A DNA stretch of 64,000 nucleotides from Actinacidiphila glaucinigra (GTDB lineage: Bacteria > Actinomycetota > Actinomycetes > Streptomycetales > Streptomycetaceae): contig NZ_FZOF01000007.1 in assembly GCF_900188405.1 (NCBI RefSeq), positions 62,001 through 126,000 of the forward strand, given 5' to 3'. Made by a program: the position numbers and the translations under genes. Positions 15,320-23,552 of this stretch are shown here, piece after piece (position 1 is the first letter of the stretch; each line of letters starts with the position of its first letter). The notes under the pieces were generated by a model. It did no database searches. It worked only from the letters and a program-made list of their open reading frames with translations, and was not told the DNA's origin.

Positions 15320-16306
15320 ATGCATGTGTCTCAGGGGAGGAACGCCGGGCTCTGGCTCGCGCTGGTTTCCGCGTTCGCGTTCGGCGGTTCGGGGGTGGCG
15401 GCCAAGCCGCTGATCGAGGCGGGGCTCGACCCGCTGCATGTGGTGTGGCTGCGCGTGACCGGCGCCACGCTCATCATGCTCCCCGTGGTGCTGCGGCACC
15501 GGGCGCTCCTGCTGCGCCGCCCCGGCCTGCTGCTCGGCTTCGGGCTGCTCGGTGTGGCCGGTGTCCAGACGCTCTACTTCGCGGCGATATCCCGCATCCC
15601 GGTCGGCGTCGCGATCCTCGTGGAGTTCCTCGGCCCGGCGCTGCTGCTCGGCTGGGTGCGCTTCGTCCAGCGCAAGGCGGTCAGCAAGGCCGCCGCGATC
15701 GGTGTCGTGCTCGCCGTCGGCGGTATGGCCGCGGTGGTCGAGGTGTGGTCCGGGCTCGCCTTCGACCCGCTGGGCCTGGCGCTCGCCTTCGGCGCCGCCT
15801 GCTGCCAGGTCAGCTACTTCGTGCTGGCCGACCACGGCAGCGACGGCGACGACGCCCCGGACCCGGTCGCCGTCATCGCGTACGGCCTCACCATCGGCGC
15901 CGTCGTCCTGACCGCGGTCTCCCGCCCCTGGGCGATGGACTGGTCGGTGCTCACGCGGCAGGCGGCCCTCGGCGAGACCGACGTGCCCGCGGTCCTGCTC
16001 GTGGGCTGGGTCGTGCTGGTGGCCACCGTGCTCGCCTACCTGACCGGTGTGGTCGCCGTACGCCGGCTGTCGCCGCAGGTGGCCGGGGTCGTCGCGTGCC
16101 TGGAGGCGGTGGTCGGCACCGTCTTCGCATGGGTGCTGCTCGGCGAACACCTCGGCACGCCGCAGATCATCGGCGGCACGCTCGTACTGGCCGGCGCGTT
16201 CGTCGCCCAGACCGCCAAGAAGCAGGGCCCGACCACGGTGGTGGCCTCGGGAAGCCCGGTCGACACCGTCGCGCCCGAGAGTCGGGCGCCCGTCCTGGAG
16301 CGGTAG
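15320..16306 (+). CDS. EamA/RhaT-type drug/metabolite transporter (DMT)
   Basis: 328 residues with about ten hydrophobic segments arranged as two EamA halves (LWLALVSAFAFGGSGVAAKP with LIEAGLDPLHVVWLRVTGA; second half from LGLALAFGAACCQVSYFVL to GEHLGTPQIIGGTLVLAGAF). It is an inner-membrane exporter of small metabolites, probably amino acids or related compounds. The start at 15320 lacks a clear ribosome site; it lies 12 bp after the broken Clp_N gene and may be cotranscribed with it. The C-terminal tail is polar. Its stop is only 15 bp before the long palindromic repeat. Confidence 0.9.
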   Translation: MHVSQGRNAGLWLALVSAFAFGGSGVAAKPLIEAGLDPLHVVWLRVTGATLIMLPVVLRHRALLLRRPGLLLGFGLLGVAGVQTLYFAAISRIPVGVAILVEFLGPALLLGWVRFVQRKAVSKAAAIGVVLAVGGMAAVVEVWSGLAFDPLGLALAFGAACCQVSYFVLADHGSDGDDAPDPVAVIAYGLTIGAVVLTAVSRPWAMDWSVLTRQAALGETDVPAVLLVGWVVLVATVLAYLTGVVAVRRLSPQVAGVVACLEAVVGTVFAWVLLGEHLGTPQIIGGTLVLAGAFVAQTAKKQGPTTVVASGSPVDTVAPESRAPVLER

Positions 16307-16321
16307 CGCCGGTCGTTCGGC

Positions 16322-16852
16322 CGTCTCGCGCCCTGTGGGCGCAAAGCGGCGGGCTGCGGACGGGGAGGGCGGGCGCGCCCTTCTCGCCGGTGTGCGGCTG
16401 GGTTCGTGGCGGGGGTTCGGGCTCCGGAGCGGGGCCGGTTGCTCGTGCGGTCTCGGTCTCGTCGCCGTCCGCGGGCGCAGACGGCCGGTGGCCACGCCCA
16501 CTGTTCGTGGGAGGCGCGCCCGCCGTAACCCGCGTCTGCGGGTGCTTTCCCGACATCGGGCTCTGTTCCGCCGAACATGTCGGCGAAAGCGAGCCCGATG
16601 TCCCGCCGACTCTTCGGCGGCACCCCGAATCACCCGCAGACGCCGGTCACGGCGGGCGCGCCCACCACCCACAGAAGGCGTGGAAGCGGCCGTCTGCACC
16701 CGCGGACGGCAACGAGACCCCCGCCAACCGAAACCCCACCCGCTCCGGAGCCCGAACCCCCACCACGAACCGACCCGCACAACGCCACGAAGGCCCGGCC
16801 GCCCACCTCCCCAGCCGCAGCCTGCCGCTCCGCGCCCGAAGGGCGCGAGACG
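16322..16852. repeat. Very long imperfect palindrome, about 530 bp, member of a dispersed family
   Basis: The two halves are reverse complements over about 220 bp each. Outer ends: CGTCTCGCGCCC (16322-16333) with GGGCGCGAGACG (16841-16852). Middle: GGGGGTTCGGGCTCCGGAGC in the left arm with GCTCCGGAGCCCGAACCCCC in the right. Inner: CGTCTGCGGGTG near 16533-16544 with CACCCGCAGACG near 16629-16640. Core: GACATCGGGCTC (16552-16563) with GAGCCCGATGTC (16591-16602). The ends also contain their own local hairpins (GCGCCC-TGT-GGGCGC; GCGCCC-GAA-GGGCGC). The same family occurs at 1-209. It fills most of the 718-bp gap between the EamA gene and the FG-GAP gene. All open frames inside are low-complexity and mirrored on both strands, so I call no gene. 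It could be a terminator-like or MITE-like element. Confidence 0.9.
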
Positions 16853-17024
16853 AACCCGCACCCACCCACGGCGCCGGCGGCCGCCCGTGCCGCCCCGTGC
16901 CGGGTTCGCTTTCTCGTACAACCCTTTCTTCCCACGGCGTGTCAAAGACCGTGCCGGAGAAGGAAACGGGCTCTTTCCGGACACCCCCGCACCGCCCGGT
17001 CGTTCTTGAGCGAAGGAGCCGCTC

Positions 17025-18545
17025 ATGCGCAAGAACCGCTCGGCTGCGGTCACCGCGGCGTCATTTCTCCTGATCACGGGTGCGGCCATCGCCACCGCGC
17101 CCGCCTCCGTCGCCGGGACCCCCGGCGGCACCCACGCGAGCGATCGCAACCGGGACTTCAACGGCGACGGCTACGAGGACGTGCTGACCGGCGCGCCCGG
17201 CGCCACTGTGGGCGGCCGTTCCGGCGCCGGTGCCGTCACCGTGCAGTACGGCGGCCCCAAGGGGGTCACCACCAGCGCCAGGGTCTTCAGCCAGAACACC
17301 TCCGGCGTGCCCGGCGCCGCCGAGACCGGCGACGCCTTCGGACAGGCAGTGGCGAGCGGAGACCTCGACGGGGACGGTTACGACGACGCCGTCGTCGGCA
17401 TCCCCGGCGAGGACCTGGACGGCGTCGGTGCCGACGCGGGCGGCATCGTGGTCCTGTGGGGCTCGGCGAAGGGACTGTCCGGCGCCGCGAGCGACTGGCT
17501 GCAGTCCGTCAGCCCCATGAAGGGCGACCGGTTCGGCAGCGCCCTGGCCGCCGGGCACTTCACCACCTACGTCCCGGGTGACCTGCTCGCCGTGATCGAC
17601 AAGGTGGGGCTGTCGATCTTCCAGTACGAGTCCGTGCCGCAGGCCGCCGCCCGCAAGGGCGGGGAGGCGGGGACCTTCACGCCCTTCAAGGACCGGCGGC
17701 GCACGCCGCTCGCCCGGCAGGCGGAAGGGCCCGGCATCGCGCCCACCTCGCTGACGACCGGCGACTACGACGACAACGGCCTGGCCGACCTCGTGGTCTC
17801 CGGCCTCAGCCTGGGCGACGAGCCGGGCTACGGCTGGTCGTACGTCCTCCTCAGCGACGACATCGATCCGCTGCCCGTCACCGCCCTGCGCGGCGGTCCC
17901 GTCGTCGCCTCCGGCGACGTCAACGGCGACGGCTTCGACGACCTGGTCACCGGGGAGCCGCACAGCCCCGACGACGGCGGCGAGTCGATGACCGGCGGCA
18001 TGGTCGGCGTCTACTACGGCAGTCCGGACGGGCCGGTCGGGCAGGAGGGGCCGGGGAGCCCGCCCGTGTGGTGGACCCAGGACAACGCCGGAGTGCCGGG
18101 TGTCTCGGAGCGCGGCGACGGCTTCGGCTCCGACCTCTCCGTCGGGGACGTCAACCGTGACGGGTACGCGGACGTCGCGATCGGCGCCTCCGGCGAGGAC
18201 ATCGGCAGCGTCGCCGACGCGGGGGCCGTGTGGGTGCTGCGCGGTTCGGCGCGGGGCCTGACCACGGCCGGTGTCCTGGACGTCAACCAGAACACCGCGG
18301 GCGTCCCGGGTGCCGCCGAGAAGTCGGACAAGTTCGGCGCCCAGGTCTCCTTCACCGACCCCAACCGCGACGGCTACTCCGGTCTGCTCGTCGCGGCCCC
18401 GGGCGAGAACACCAACGACGGTGTGGTGTGGGTGTTCTCGGCCGGTGCCGGCGGCCTGAAGCTGCCGGGGAGCTGGACGTACGGCGGCGGCTCGATCGGC
18501 GCGCCGTCCCAGAACGCCCGGTTCGGCGCGGCGATCGACGACTGA
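17025..18545 (+). CDS. Secreted FG-GAP / integrin-alpha-like repeat protein
   Basis: 506 residues with an AAGGAG site 9 bp before ATG. A signal peptide (NRSAAVTAASFLLITGAAIA, cleavage near SVA-GT) precedes a predicted beta-propeller of FG-GAP repeats. Each repeat carries a calcium-binding D-x-[DN]-x-D-G-x-x-D loop (DFNGDGYEDVLTGAPGA; DLDGDGYDDAVVGIPGEDLD; DYDDNGLADLVVSG; DVNGDGFDDLVTGEP; DVNRDGYADVAIGASGED; DPNRDGYSGLLVAAPGE). Such proteins are Ca2+-stabilised adhesins or carbohydrate-binding surface proteins. No enzymatic module is present. It has its own terminator and lies right after the long palindrome. Confidence 0.88.
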   Translation: MRKNRSAAVTAASFLLITGAAIATAPASVAGTPGGTHASDRNRDFNGDGYEDVLTGAPGATVGGRSGAGAVTVQYGGPKGVTTSARVFSQNTSGVPGAAETGDAFGQAVASGDLDGDGYDDAVVGIPGEDLDGVGADAGGIVVLWGSAKGLSGAASDWLQSVSPMKGDRFGSALAAGHFTTYVPGDLLAVIDKVGLSIFQYESVPQAAARKGGEAGTFTPFKDRRRTPLARQAEGPGIAPTSLTTGDYDDNGLADLVVSGLSLGDEPGYGWSYVLLSDDIDPLPVTALRGGPVVASGDVNGDGFDDLVTGEPHSPDDGGESMTGGMVGVYYGSPDGPVGQEGPGSPPVWWTQDNAGVPGVSERGDGFGSDLSVGDVNRDGYADVAIGASGEDIGSVADAGAVWVLRGSARGLTTAGVLDVNQNTAGVPGAAEKSDKFGAQVSFTDPNRDGYSGLLVAAPGENTNDGVVWVFSAGAGGLKLPGSWTYGGGSIGAPSQNARFGAAIDD

Positions 18546-18574
18546 CCGAACCGCGCCAGGCGGCGCGACTGCCG

Positions 18575-18601
18575 GGTCCGGGCGGCCTCGTCGCCCGGAC
18601 C
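18575..18601 (+). terminator. Hairpin terminator after the FG-GAP gene
   Basis: GGTCCGGGCG (18575-18584) and CGCCCGGACC (18592-18601), a perfect 10-bp stem with a 7-nt loop, 30 bp past the stop. Confidence 0.75.
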
Positions 18602-18663
18602 ACGCCGCCCGGCCTCGTCGACGGCGGCGTCCCAGGCGTGGACGAGCCTGCTCGGGGCTCCCC

Positions 18664-19335
18664 TCAGCGCGCGGCGAGGTAGTCCGGCACGGTGACCGAC
18701 GGGTCGAGGTCGTCCGCGGGTTCGGGCGTCCCGTAGGCGCGGGTGACGGGCAGCACGCCCGTCCAGTGGGGGAGGGTCAGGTCCTCGGGGTCGTCGCCGG
18801 GGCCGCCGGTGCGCACCTTGGCGGAGACCTCGTGGAGGTCGAGGGCGATGACGGCGGTGGCGGCCAGTTCCTTCGCGTTGGCGGGGCGGGAGTCGGCGAC
18901 CCGGCCGGGCACGATGTGGTCGACGAGGGCGTCCAGGGCGGTTGAGCGCTCGGCGGGGTCGGTGACCTGGCGGGCCACCCCGTGCACCACCACGGAGCGG
19001 TAGTTGATGGTGTGGTTGAAGGCGGACCGGGCCAGCACGAGCCCGTCGAGGTGCGTCACGGTCAGGCAGACCGGGAGCCCGGTGTCCTCGCCGGCGCCGC
19101 GCAGCGGACGGGAGCCGGTGGAGCCGTGCACGTAGAGCCGCTCGCCGACGCGGGCGTAGAGGGTCGGCAGCACGACCGGCGCCCCGTCGCGGACGAAGCC
19201 GAGGTGGCAGAGGTAGTCCGCGTCGAGGATCGCGTGCACCAGGTCGCGGTCGTACGAGGCGCGCTCGCGGCTGCGGGTGGGGACGGTGCGGTCGGTGGGA
19301 GCGTACGCGTCGGCAGCGGAGGGCGTGGCGGACAT
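18664..19335 (-). CDS. PPOX-fold FMN-binding protein (nitroimidazole-resistance-like family)
   Basis: 223 residues. Typical motifs of the NimA-like pyridoxamine-phosphate-oxidase family: RERASYDRDLVHAILDADYLCHLGFVRDGAPVVLPTLYARVGERLY, then VHGSTGSRPLRG and CLTVTHLDGLVLARSAFNHTINYRSVVVHG. The family binds FMN or heme in a split-barrel dimer. It is divergent from a MocR regulator with only 26 bp between start codons, and a perfect palindrome in that gap overlaps both promoters, so it is the probable MocR target. Reaction not established. Confidence 0.85.
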   Translation of the reverse strand: MSATPSAADAYAPTDRTVPTRSRERASYDRDLVHAILDADYLCHLGFVRDGAPVVLPTLYARVGERLYVHGSTGSRPLRGAGEDTGLPVCLTVTHLDGLVLARSAFNHTINYRSVVVHGVARQVTDPAERSTALDALVDHIVPGRVADSRPANAKELAATAVIALDLHEVSAKVRTGGPGDDPEDLTLPHWTGVLPVTRAYGTPEPADDLDPSVTVPDYLAAR

Positions 19336-19347
19336 GGCACGATCCTT

Positions 19348-19359
19348 TGCACTAGTGCA
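19348..19359. promoter_or_regulatory. Perfect palindromic operator between the PPOX and MocR genes
   Basis: TGCACTAGTGCA, a perfect 12-bp palindrome in the 26-bp divergent gap, 3 to 14 bp from the MocR start codon and 13 bp from the PPOX start. Position implies joint control and autoregulation by the MocR protein. Confidence 0.7.
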
Positions 19360-19361
19360 TA

Positions 19362-20702
19362 ATGCTGTTTGTGCTAGGAGAGTACACGTTCACCGGCCGG
19401 GGCGCAGCGGACATCGCGGCGAGCGTCGAACGGGCCATCGGGGAGGGCGCGCTCGCCCCCGGCGCCGCGCTGCCGCCGCTGCGGGAGCTCGCCGCGGGAC
19501 TCGGCGTCAACCCCAACACCGTCGCCGCCGCCTACCGCCTGCTGCGCGACCGCGGCGTCATCGAGACCGCGGGCCGCCGCGGCAGCCGGGTGCGGCGGCG
19601 TCCGGCGACCACCGCGCGGGACGAGATCCGCCTGGAGGTGCCGCCCGGGGTGCGGGACCTGTCCACCGGCAATCCGGACACCGCGCTGCTGCCACCGCTC
19701 GCGGAGGCGCTGGCCGAGGCTGCGGCCCGCAACGCGCGGCAGCCCATGCTGTACGGGCAGGCCCCGGTCGAGGAGGAGCTCGCCACGCTGGCGCGGGCCG
19801 CCTTCGACGCCGACGGGGTGCCGGCCGGCCCGGTCGGGCTCACCTCCGGTTCGCTCGACGCCATGGAGCGCGCGCTCGTCGCCCACCTGCGGCCGGGGGA
19901 CGCGGTGGCGGTGGAGGACCCGGGCTGGGGCAGCGTCTTCGACCTCGTCCCGGCCCTCGGGCTGCGCGCCGTCCCGGTCGGCGTGGACGACGACGGCCCG
20001 CTGCCGCACGACGTGGACACCGCACTCCGGCAGGGCGCGCGGGCGCTGATCGTCACCGACCGCGGCCAGAACCCGACCGGCGCCACGCTCTCCGCGGCGC
20101 GCGCCGGCGAACTGCGCGCCGTCCTCGGCGGCCACCCGCAGGTGCTCGTCATCGACGACGACCATGTGAACGGCCTGACCGAGCTGCCCCTGCATCCGCT
20201 CGCCGGCAGCACCGCGCACTGGATGCTGGTCCGCTCCACCGCCAAGGCCTACGGCCCCGACCTGCGGCTGGCCGTGCTCACCGGCGACCCGGTCACGGTC
20301 GACCGGGTCCGCGGCCGCTACCGGCTCGGGCCCGGCTGGGTCAGCCATCTGCTGCAGCACACCGTCGCGCACCTCTGGCGCACGGGCGCGGTCGACGTCC
20401 CGGCCGTCTCCGCCGCCTACGCCGCGCGCCGCGACGCCCTGGTGCGGGCGCTGGCCGACCGGGGCGTCGCGGCGTACGGCCGCAGCGGCATGAACGTCTG
20501 GGTCCCGGTGCCGGACGAGACCGCGGCCGTCGCGCGGCTCCTGCAGGCGGGCTGGGCCGTGGCACCCGGCGCGCGCTTCCGCCTGGACTCCCCGCCCGGC
20601 ATCCGCATCACCGTCTCGCCGGTCACGGTGGACGAGGTCCCGGCCTTGGCCGAGGCGGTCGCCGGCGCGGTCCGCCCGCACCGCGCCGGGCGCTTCGGCT
20701 GA
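19362..20702 (+). CDS. MocR-type (GntR helix-turn-helix plus aminotransferase-like) PLP-dependent regulator
   Basis: 446 residues. Residues about 5-75 form a GntR winged helix (ALAPGAALPPLRELAAGLGV, NPNTVAAAYRLLRDRGVIET). The remainder is a fold-type-I aminotransferase-like domain: DLSTGNPDTALLPPL, LTSGSLDAMERALVAHLRPG, the Asn/Asp/Tyr-type PLP pocket near DRGQNPTGATLS and VIDDDHVN, and the Schiff-base Lys in RSTAKAYGPDLRLAV. MocR proteins sense PLP or PLP-amino-acid adducts. The divergent PPOX-fold gene and the palindrome between them suggest a vitamin-B6-linked switch. ATG 19362 is used; GTG 19371 is an alternative. Confidence 0.92.
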   Translation: MLFVLGEYTFTGRGAADIAASVERAIGEGALAPGAALPPLRELAAGLGVNPNTVAAAYRLLRDRGVIETAGRRGSRVRRRPATTARDEIRLEVPPGVRDLSTGNPDTALLPPLAEALAEAAARNARQPMLYGQAPVEEELATLARAAFDADGVPAGPVGLTSGSLDAMERALVAHLRPGDAVAVEDPGWGSVFDLVPALGLRAVPVGVDDDGPLPHDVDTALRQGARALIVTDRGQNPTGATLSAARAGELRAVLGGHPQVLVIDDDHVNGLTELPLHPLAGSTAHWMLVRSTAKAYGPDLRLAVLTGDPVTVDRVRGRYRLGPGWVSHLLQHTVAHLWRTGAVDVPAVSAAYAARRDALVRALADRGVAAYGRSGMNVWVPVPDETAAVARLLQAGWAVAPGARFRLDSPPGIRITVSPVTVDEVPALAEAVAGAVRPHRAGRFG

Positions 20703-20721
20703 CGGGGCGCGGCCTGACGGG

Positions 20722-21714
20722 TCAGCGCGCCGGGCGGCGCTGGGTCAGCGCCGCGCCGGCGAGCACCACGAGGGCGCCGACCGGCTCGTTCCACGTCAGG
20801 CGCTCGTTCAGCAGGGCGACACCGGCCGCGGTCGCGATGACCGGGATCAGGTAGGTGACCATCGTGGCGATCGTCGGGCCCTTCTCCGCGACGATCCCGT
20901 ACTGCAGCAGGAAGGCGATCCCGGTGCCCAGCGCGCCCAGCGCCACCACCGACAGCGTCGGCCAGAGCGGGAACGAGGCGGGAACGGAGGTGAACAGCGG
21001 GGTCAGCACAGCCAGTTGGGCGGTACCGAGGAGCAGCTGCGCGGAGGACATCGACAGTGCCGAGTTGCCGCTGCCGCTCAGGGTGCGGCGCACGTAGATC
21101 CAGCCCACCGCGTAGCTCGCGGAGGCACCCAGCGCCATCGCGGTGCCCGCCGGGTCCGTCCCGGAGAAGCCCTGCCACGCGCCGAGCACGGTCAGCACGC
21201 CGACGAAGCCGATGCCGACCCCCGCGACCCGCTGTCGGGTCGGCTTGTCGTCCGAGAGCGCCACCACCGACAGCACCATGCTCCACAGCGGGGTCGTGGC
21301 GTTGCATATACCCGCGAGCGTCGACGGGATCGTCAGCTCCGCGTACGCGAAGAGCGTGAACGGCAGGGTGTTCAGCAGCAGCGCGGCGACCGCCATGTGC
21401 CCCCAGGCGCGCGCGCCGCGCGGCAGCCGCTCCCGCTTCAGGGCGAAGGCGGCGGCCAGCACCGCGGTGCCGAACGCCATGCGGCCGAGCGCGACCTGCA
21501 GCGGGGCGTAGGCCTCGGTGCCGACCTTGATGAACAGGAAGCTGAAGCCCCAGATGAGCGCGAGCACCGCCCAGTTGACGCGCCAGTCGACGACGGGGCG
21601 GCGGCGCGCGGTGGCGGAGGGGGCGTCGGTGACGGCGGCGGGCGGGCTGCCGGCGGGGGAGGGGGCGGCCACGGCGTCCGGGCGGCGGGTGCTGGGTGCG
21701 CTCATGGCCATCAC
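20722..21714 (-). CDS. EamA-family drug/metabolite transporter
   Basis: 330 residues: a cytoplasmic Ala/Pro/Ser-rich lead of about 45 residues, then ten hydrophobic segments in two EamA halves (VLALIWGFSFLFIKVGTEAY; LNTLPFTLFAYAELTIPSTL; ATTPLWSMVLSVV; MVTYLIPVIATAAGVALLNE). It is probably an inner-membrane exporter. Divergent from a LysR regulator 65 bp away, the classical arrangement for a substrate-induced exporter. ATG 21714 was used; ATG 21705 is also in frame. Confidence 0.9.
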   Translation of the reverse strand: MMAMSAPSTRRPDAVAAPSPAGSPPAAVTDAPSATARRRPVVDWRVNWAVLALIWGFSFLFIKVGTEAYAPLQVALGRMAFGTAVLAAAFALKRERLPRGARAWGHMAVAALLLNTLPFTLFAYAELTIPSTLAGICNATTPLWSMVLSVVALSDDKPTRQRVAGVGIGFVGVLTVLGAWQGFSGTDPAGTAMALGASASYAVGWIYVRRTLSGSGNSALSMSSAQLLLGTAQLAVLTPLFTSVPASFPLWPTLSVVALGALGTGIAFLLQYGIVAEKGPTIATMVTYLIPVIATAAGVALLNERLTWNEPVGALVVLAGAALTQRRPAR

Positions 21715-21766
21715 GATGACGGATTGAACCTCTTAGGACAAGCGAGAAAACCTGCCGATGATCACG

Positions 21767-21779
21767 TAGTGTTGCTTAC
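21767..21779 (+). promoter_or_regulatory. -10 box for a leaderless lysR transcript
   Basis: TAGTGT (21767-21772) ends 7 nt before ATG 21780, the Streptomyces pattern for mRNAs that begin at the start codon. No Shine-Dalgarno sequence precedes the ATG. Confidence 0.5.
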
Positions 21780-22694
21780 ATGTTGAACCTCGAGCGCCTG
21801 CGCATCCTGCACGCGATCTCCACCTACGGCTCGGTGAGCGCCGCGGCGGACGTCCTGCACGTGACGACCTCGGCCGTCTCCCAGCAGATGGGCAAGCTCG
21901 AACGCGAGACCGGCCAGACCCTGCTCGCCAAGAACGGCCGCGGGGTCCGCCTCACCGACGCCGGCCGGCTGCTGTCCGGGCACGCCGGCCGCATCCTCTC
22001 CCTCGTCGAGCTCGCCCACTCCGACCTGGAGGCGCACCGCGGCGCGGCGGTGGGCGAACTGCGCATGGGGGCCTTCCCCACGTCGGTGCGCGGGTTGTTC
22101 CCGCAGGCGCTCGCCGCGACGCGGCGCGACCACCCCAAGCTGCGCGCCATGGTCCACGAGATGGAGCCCCAGGACGCGCTGGCCCGGCTCGTCCGCGGCG
22201 ACATCGACCTCGCGGTCGTCCTCGACTGGTACAACAAGCCGCTGTCGCTGCCCGGGGGCCTGGCCAAGGAGCCGCTGCTCGACGACATCGCCGACGTGGT
22301 CGTCCCCGAGGGCCACCCGCTGGCCGGCCGCGCCGAGGCCGACCTCGGCGAACTCGCCGACGACGACTGGATCGCCTGGCCGGACGGCGGCTTCTGCCAC
22401 GAGTGGCTGCTGTTCACCCTGCGCGGCAAGGGCGTGGAGCCGCGCATCGCCCACCACGCCGAGGAGCACCCCACGGTGCTGGCCCTCGTCGCCGCCGGCC
22501 TGGGCGTCGCCGTCGTCCCGCGCCTGGGCCGCGGCCCCCTCCCGGCCGGGGTCCGCGCCATCCGCGTACGGCACACCATGAAGCGCCACATCTACGCCGT
22601 CTGGCGCTCCGACGCCGACCGCCGCCCCGCCATCCGCGCCGCCGTCGAGGCCCTGCGCCGGGCAGGGGAGGACGTGGCGACCGCGGACGTCTGA
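21780..22694 (+). CDS. LysR-family transcriptional regulator
   Basis: 304 residues. N-terminal winged helix (NLERLRILHAISTYGSVSAA, ADVLHVTTSAVSQQMGKLER) and a two-lobed effector domain (GELRMGAFPTSVRGLFPQAL; DIDLAVVLDWYNKP; VLALVAAGLGVAVVPRLG). Divergent from an EamA transporter, which it probably activates. A gene of unknown function follows 12 bp downstream on the same strand, so the regulator may be expressed with it. Confidence 0.92.
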   Translation: MLNLERLRILHAISTYGSVSAAADVLHVTTSAVSQQMGKLERETGQTLLAKNGRGVRLTDAGRLLSGHAGRILSLVELAHSDLEAHRGAAVGELRMGAFPTSVRGLFPQALAATRRDHPKLRAMVHEMEPQDALARLVRGDIDLAVVLDWYNKPLSLPGGLAKEPLLDDIADVVVPEGHPLAGRAEADLGELADDDWIAWPDGGFCHEWLLFTLRGKGVEPRIAHHAEEHPTVLALVAAGLGVAVVPRLGRGPLPAGVRAIRVRHTMKRHIYAVWRSDADRRPAIRAAVEALRRAGEDVATADV

Positions 22695-22706
22695 GACCAT
22701 CCCCGC

Positions 22707-23552
22707 ATGGCTGACTGGGCGACGTACGTCATCGTGCGGGAGGACGGCGGGCACGAGGTGTACGAGGCCCGCTTCGGCGCGATCGGTCTCGACCTCGACC
22801 TGCTCGCCGGTCCCGACGTCCTGGTGCCGGTCCTCCGGGAGCGCCCACGGGCCGGAGGCTGGCGCGACGAGGTGTGGTGCCAGGCGGCGGCGCTGATCGA
22901 TCTGCGGCGCAGGATGCTGCTGTTCTTCGCCTGGGAGGGGCCGGCCGCCGAGCTGCGCCACCGGCGCGTCCTGTGGGAGGCGCTGCGACGGGCTTGGCCC
23001 GGGTGGGAATTGCGCTGGACGTACGAGGGCCCCGCCGAACTGCGCGCCCACCTGGGCCTGGATCCCGAGGCGGTACGGAGGGGCGGCGACGTGGCCTGGC
23101 CCGACGACGTGCTCGCGGTCGACGACGGGGAACTGTCCGAGCGGGATCCGATGGTCCGGGTCGTCACCATCGGCGCCGACCGCTGCCATCTGCTGTCCTC
23201 CGCCAACCACCACCCGGTGACCGAGGGCCCGGCGCTGCTCGACCGGCTCGCGCGGGCACCCGACCACGGACGCTGCGTCCTCGCTGCGGACTCCGGCATC
23301 CACCTCGACCCGGAGCGCCGGCGGGTGGGCTGGTGGCTGCTCGGTGCCCGGGCCGGGGCGCCGCGGATGGCCTCGCGGTGGCGGGGGTGGACGGTCGAGT
23401 TCTGGGCGGACCGCTGGGAGGAGCACGTCCGTGCCTCCGGCGGCCGTTTCACGCCCCCGGTCGTCGACCGTGAACAGGCACTCGCCGAACTCCGCGACGC
23501 CGCACGAGGACGGCGCTCCGCCCTTGGGGACGCGGTCGTGCGCGTGCCCTAG
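22707..23552 (+). CDS. Protein of unknown function, 281 residues
   Basis: Soluble, no signal peptide or membrane segment, Trp-rich (about 15 Trp). It begins MADWATYVIVREDGGHEVYE and contains LIDLRRRMLLFFAWEGPAAE, WPGWELRWTYEGPAELRAHL and GGWTVEFW-like stretches. The middle block LLSSANHHPVTEGPALLDRL and DHGRCVLAADSGIHLDPERR looks well ordered. I do not recognise a catalytic motif. It follows lysR by 12 bp with no ribosome site of note. Its stop overlaps the stop of the leftward PPOX gene (CTAG at 23549-23552). Confidence 0.75.
   Translation: MADWATYVIVREDGGHEVYEARFGAIGLDLDLLAGPDVLVPVLRERPRAGGWRDEVWCQAAALIDLRRRMLLFFAWEGPAAELRHRRVLWEALRRAWPGWELRWTYEGPAELRAHLGLDPEAVRRGGDVAWPDDVLAVDDGELSERDPMVRVVTIGADRCHLLSSANHHPVTEGPALLDRLARAPDHGRCVLAADSGIHLDPERRRVGWWLLGARAGAPRMASRWRGWTVEFWADRWEEHVRASGGRFTPPVVDREQALAELRDAARGRRSALGDAVVRVP

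Noticed and set aside
16322..16852. Proteins encoded within the long palindrome
   Set aside because: Open frames on both strands give mirrored Arg/Pro-rich sequence that also occurs at 1-209, so they are products of the repeat and not genes.
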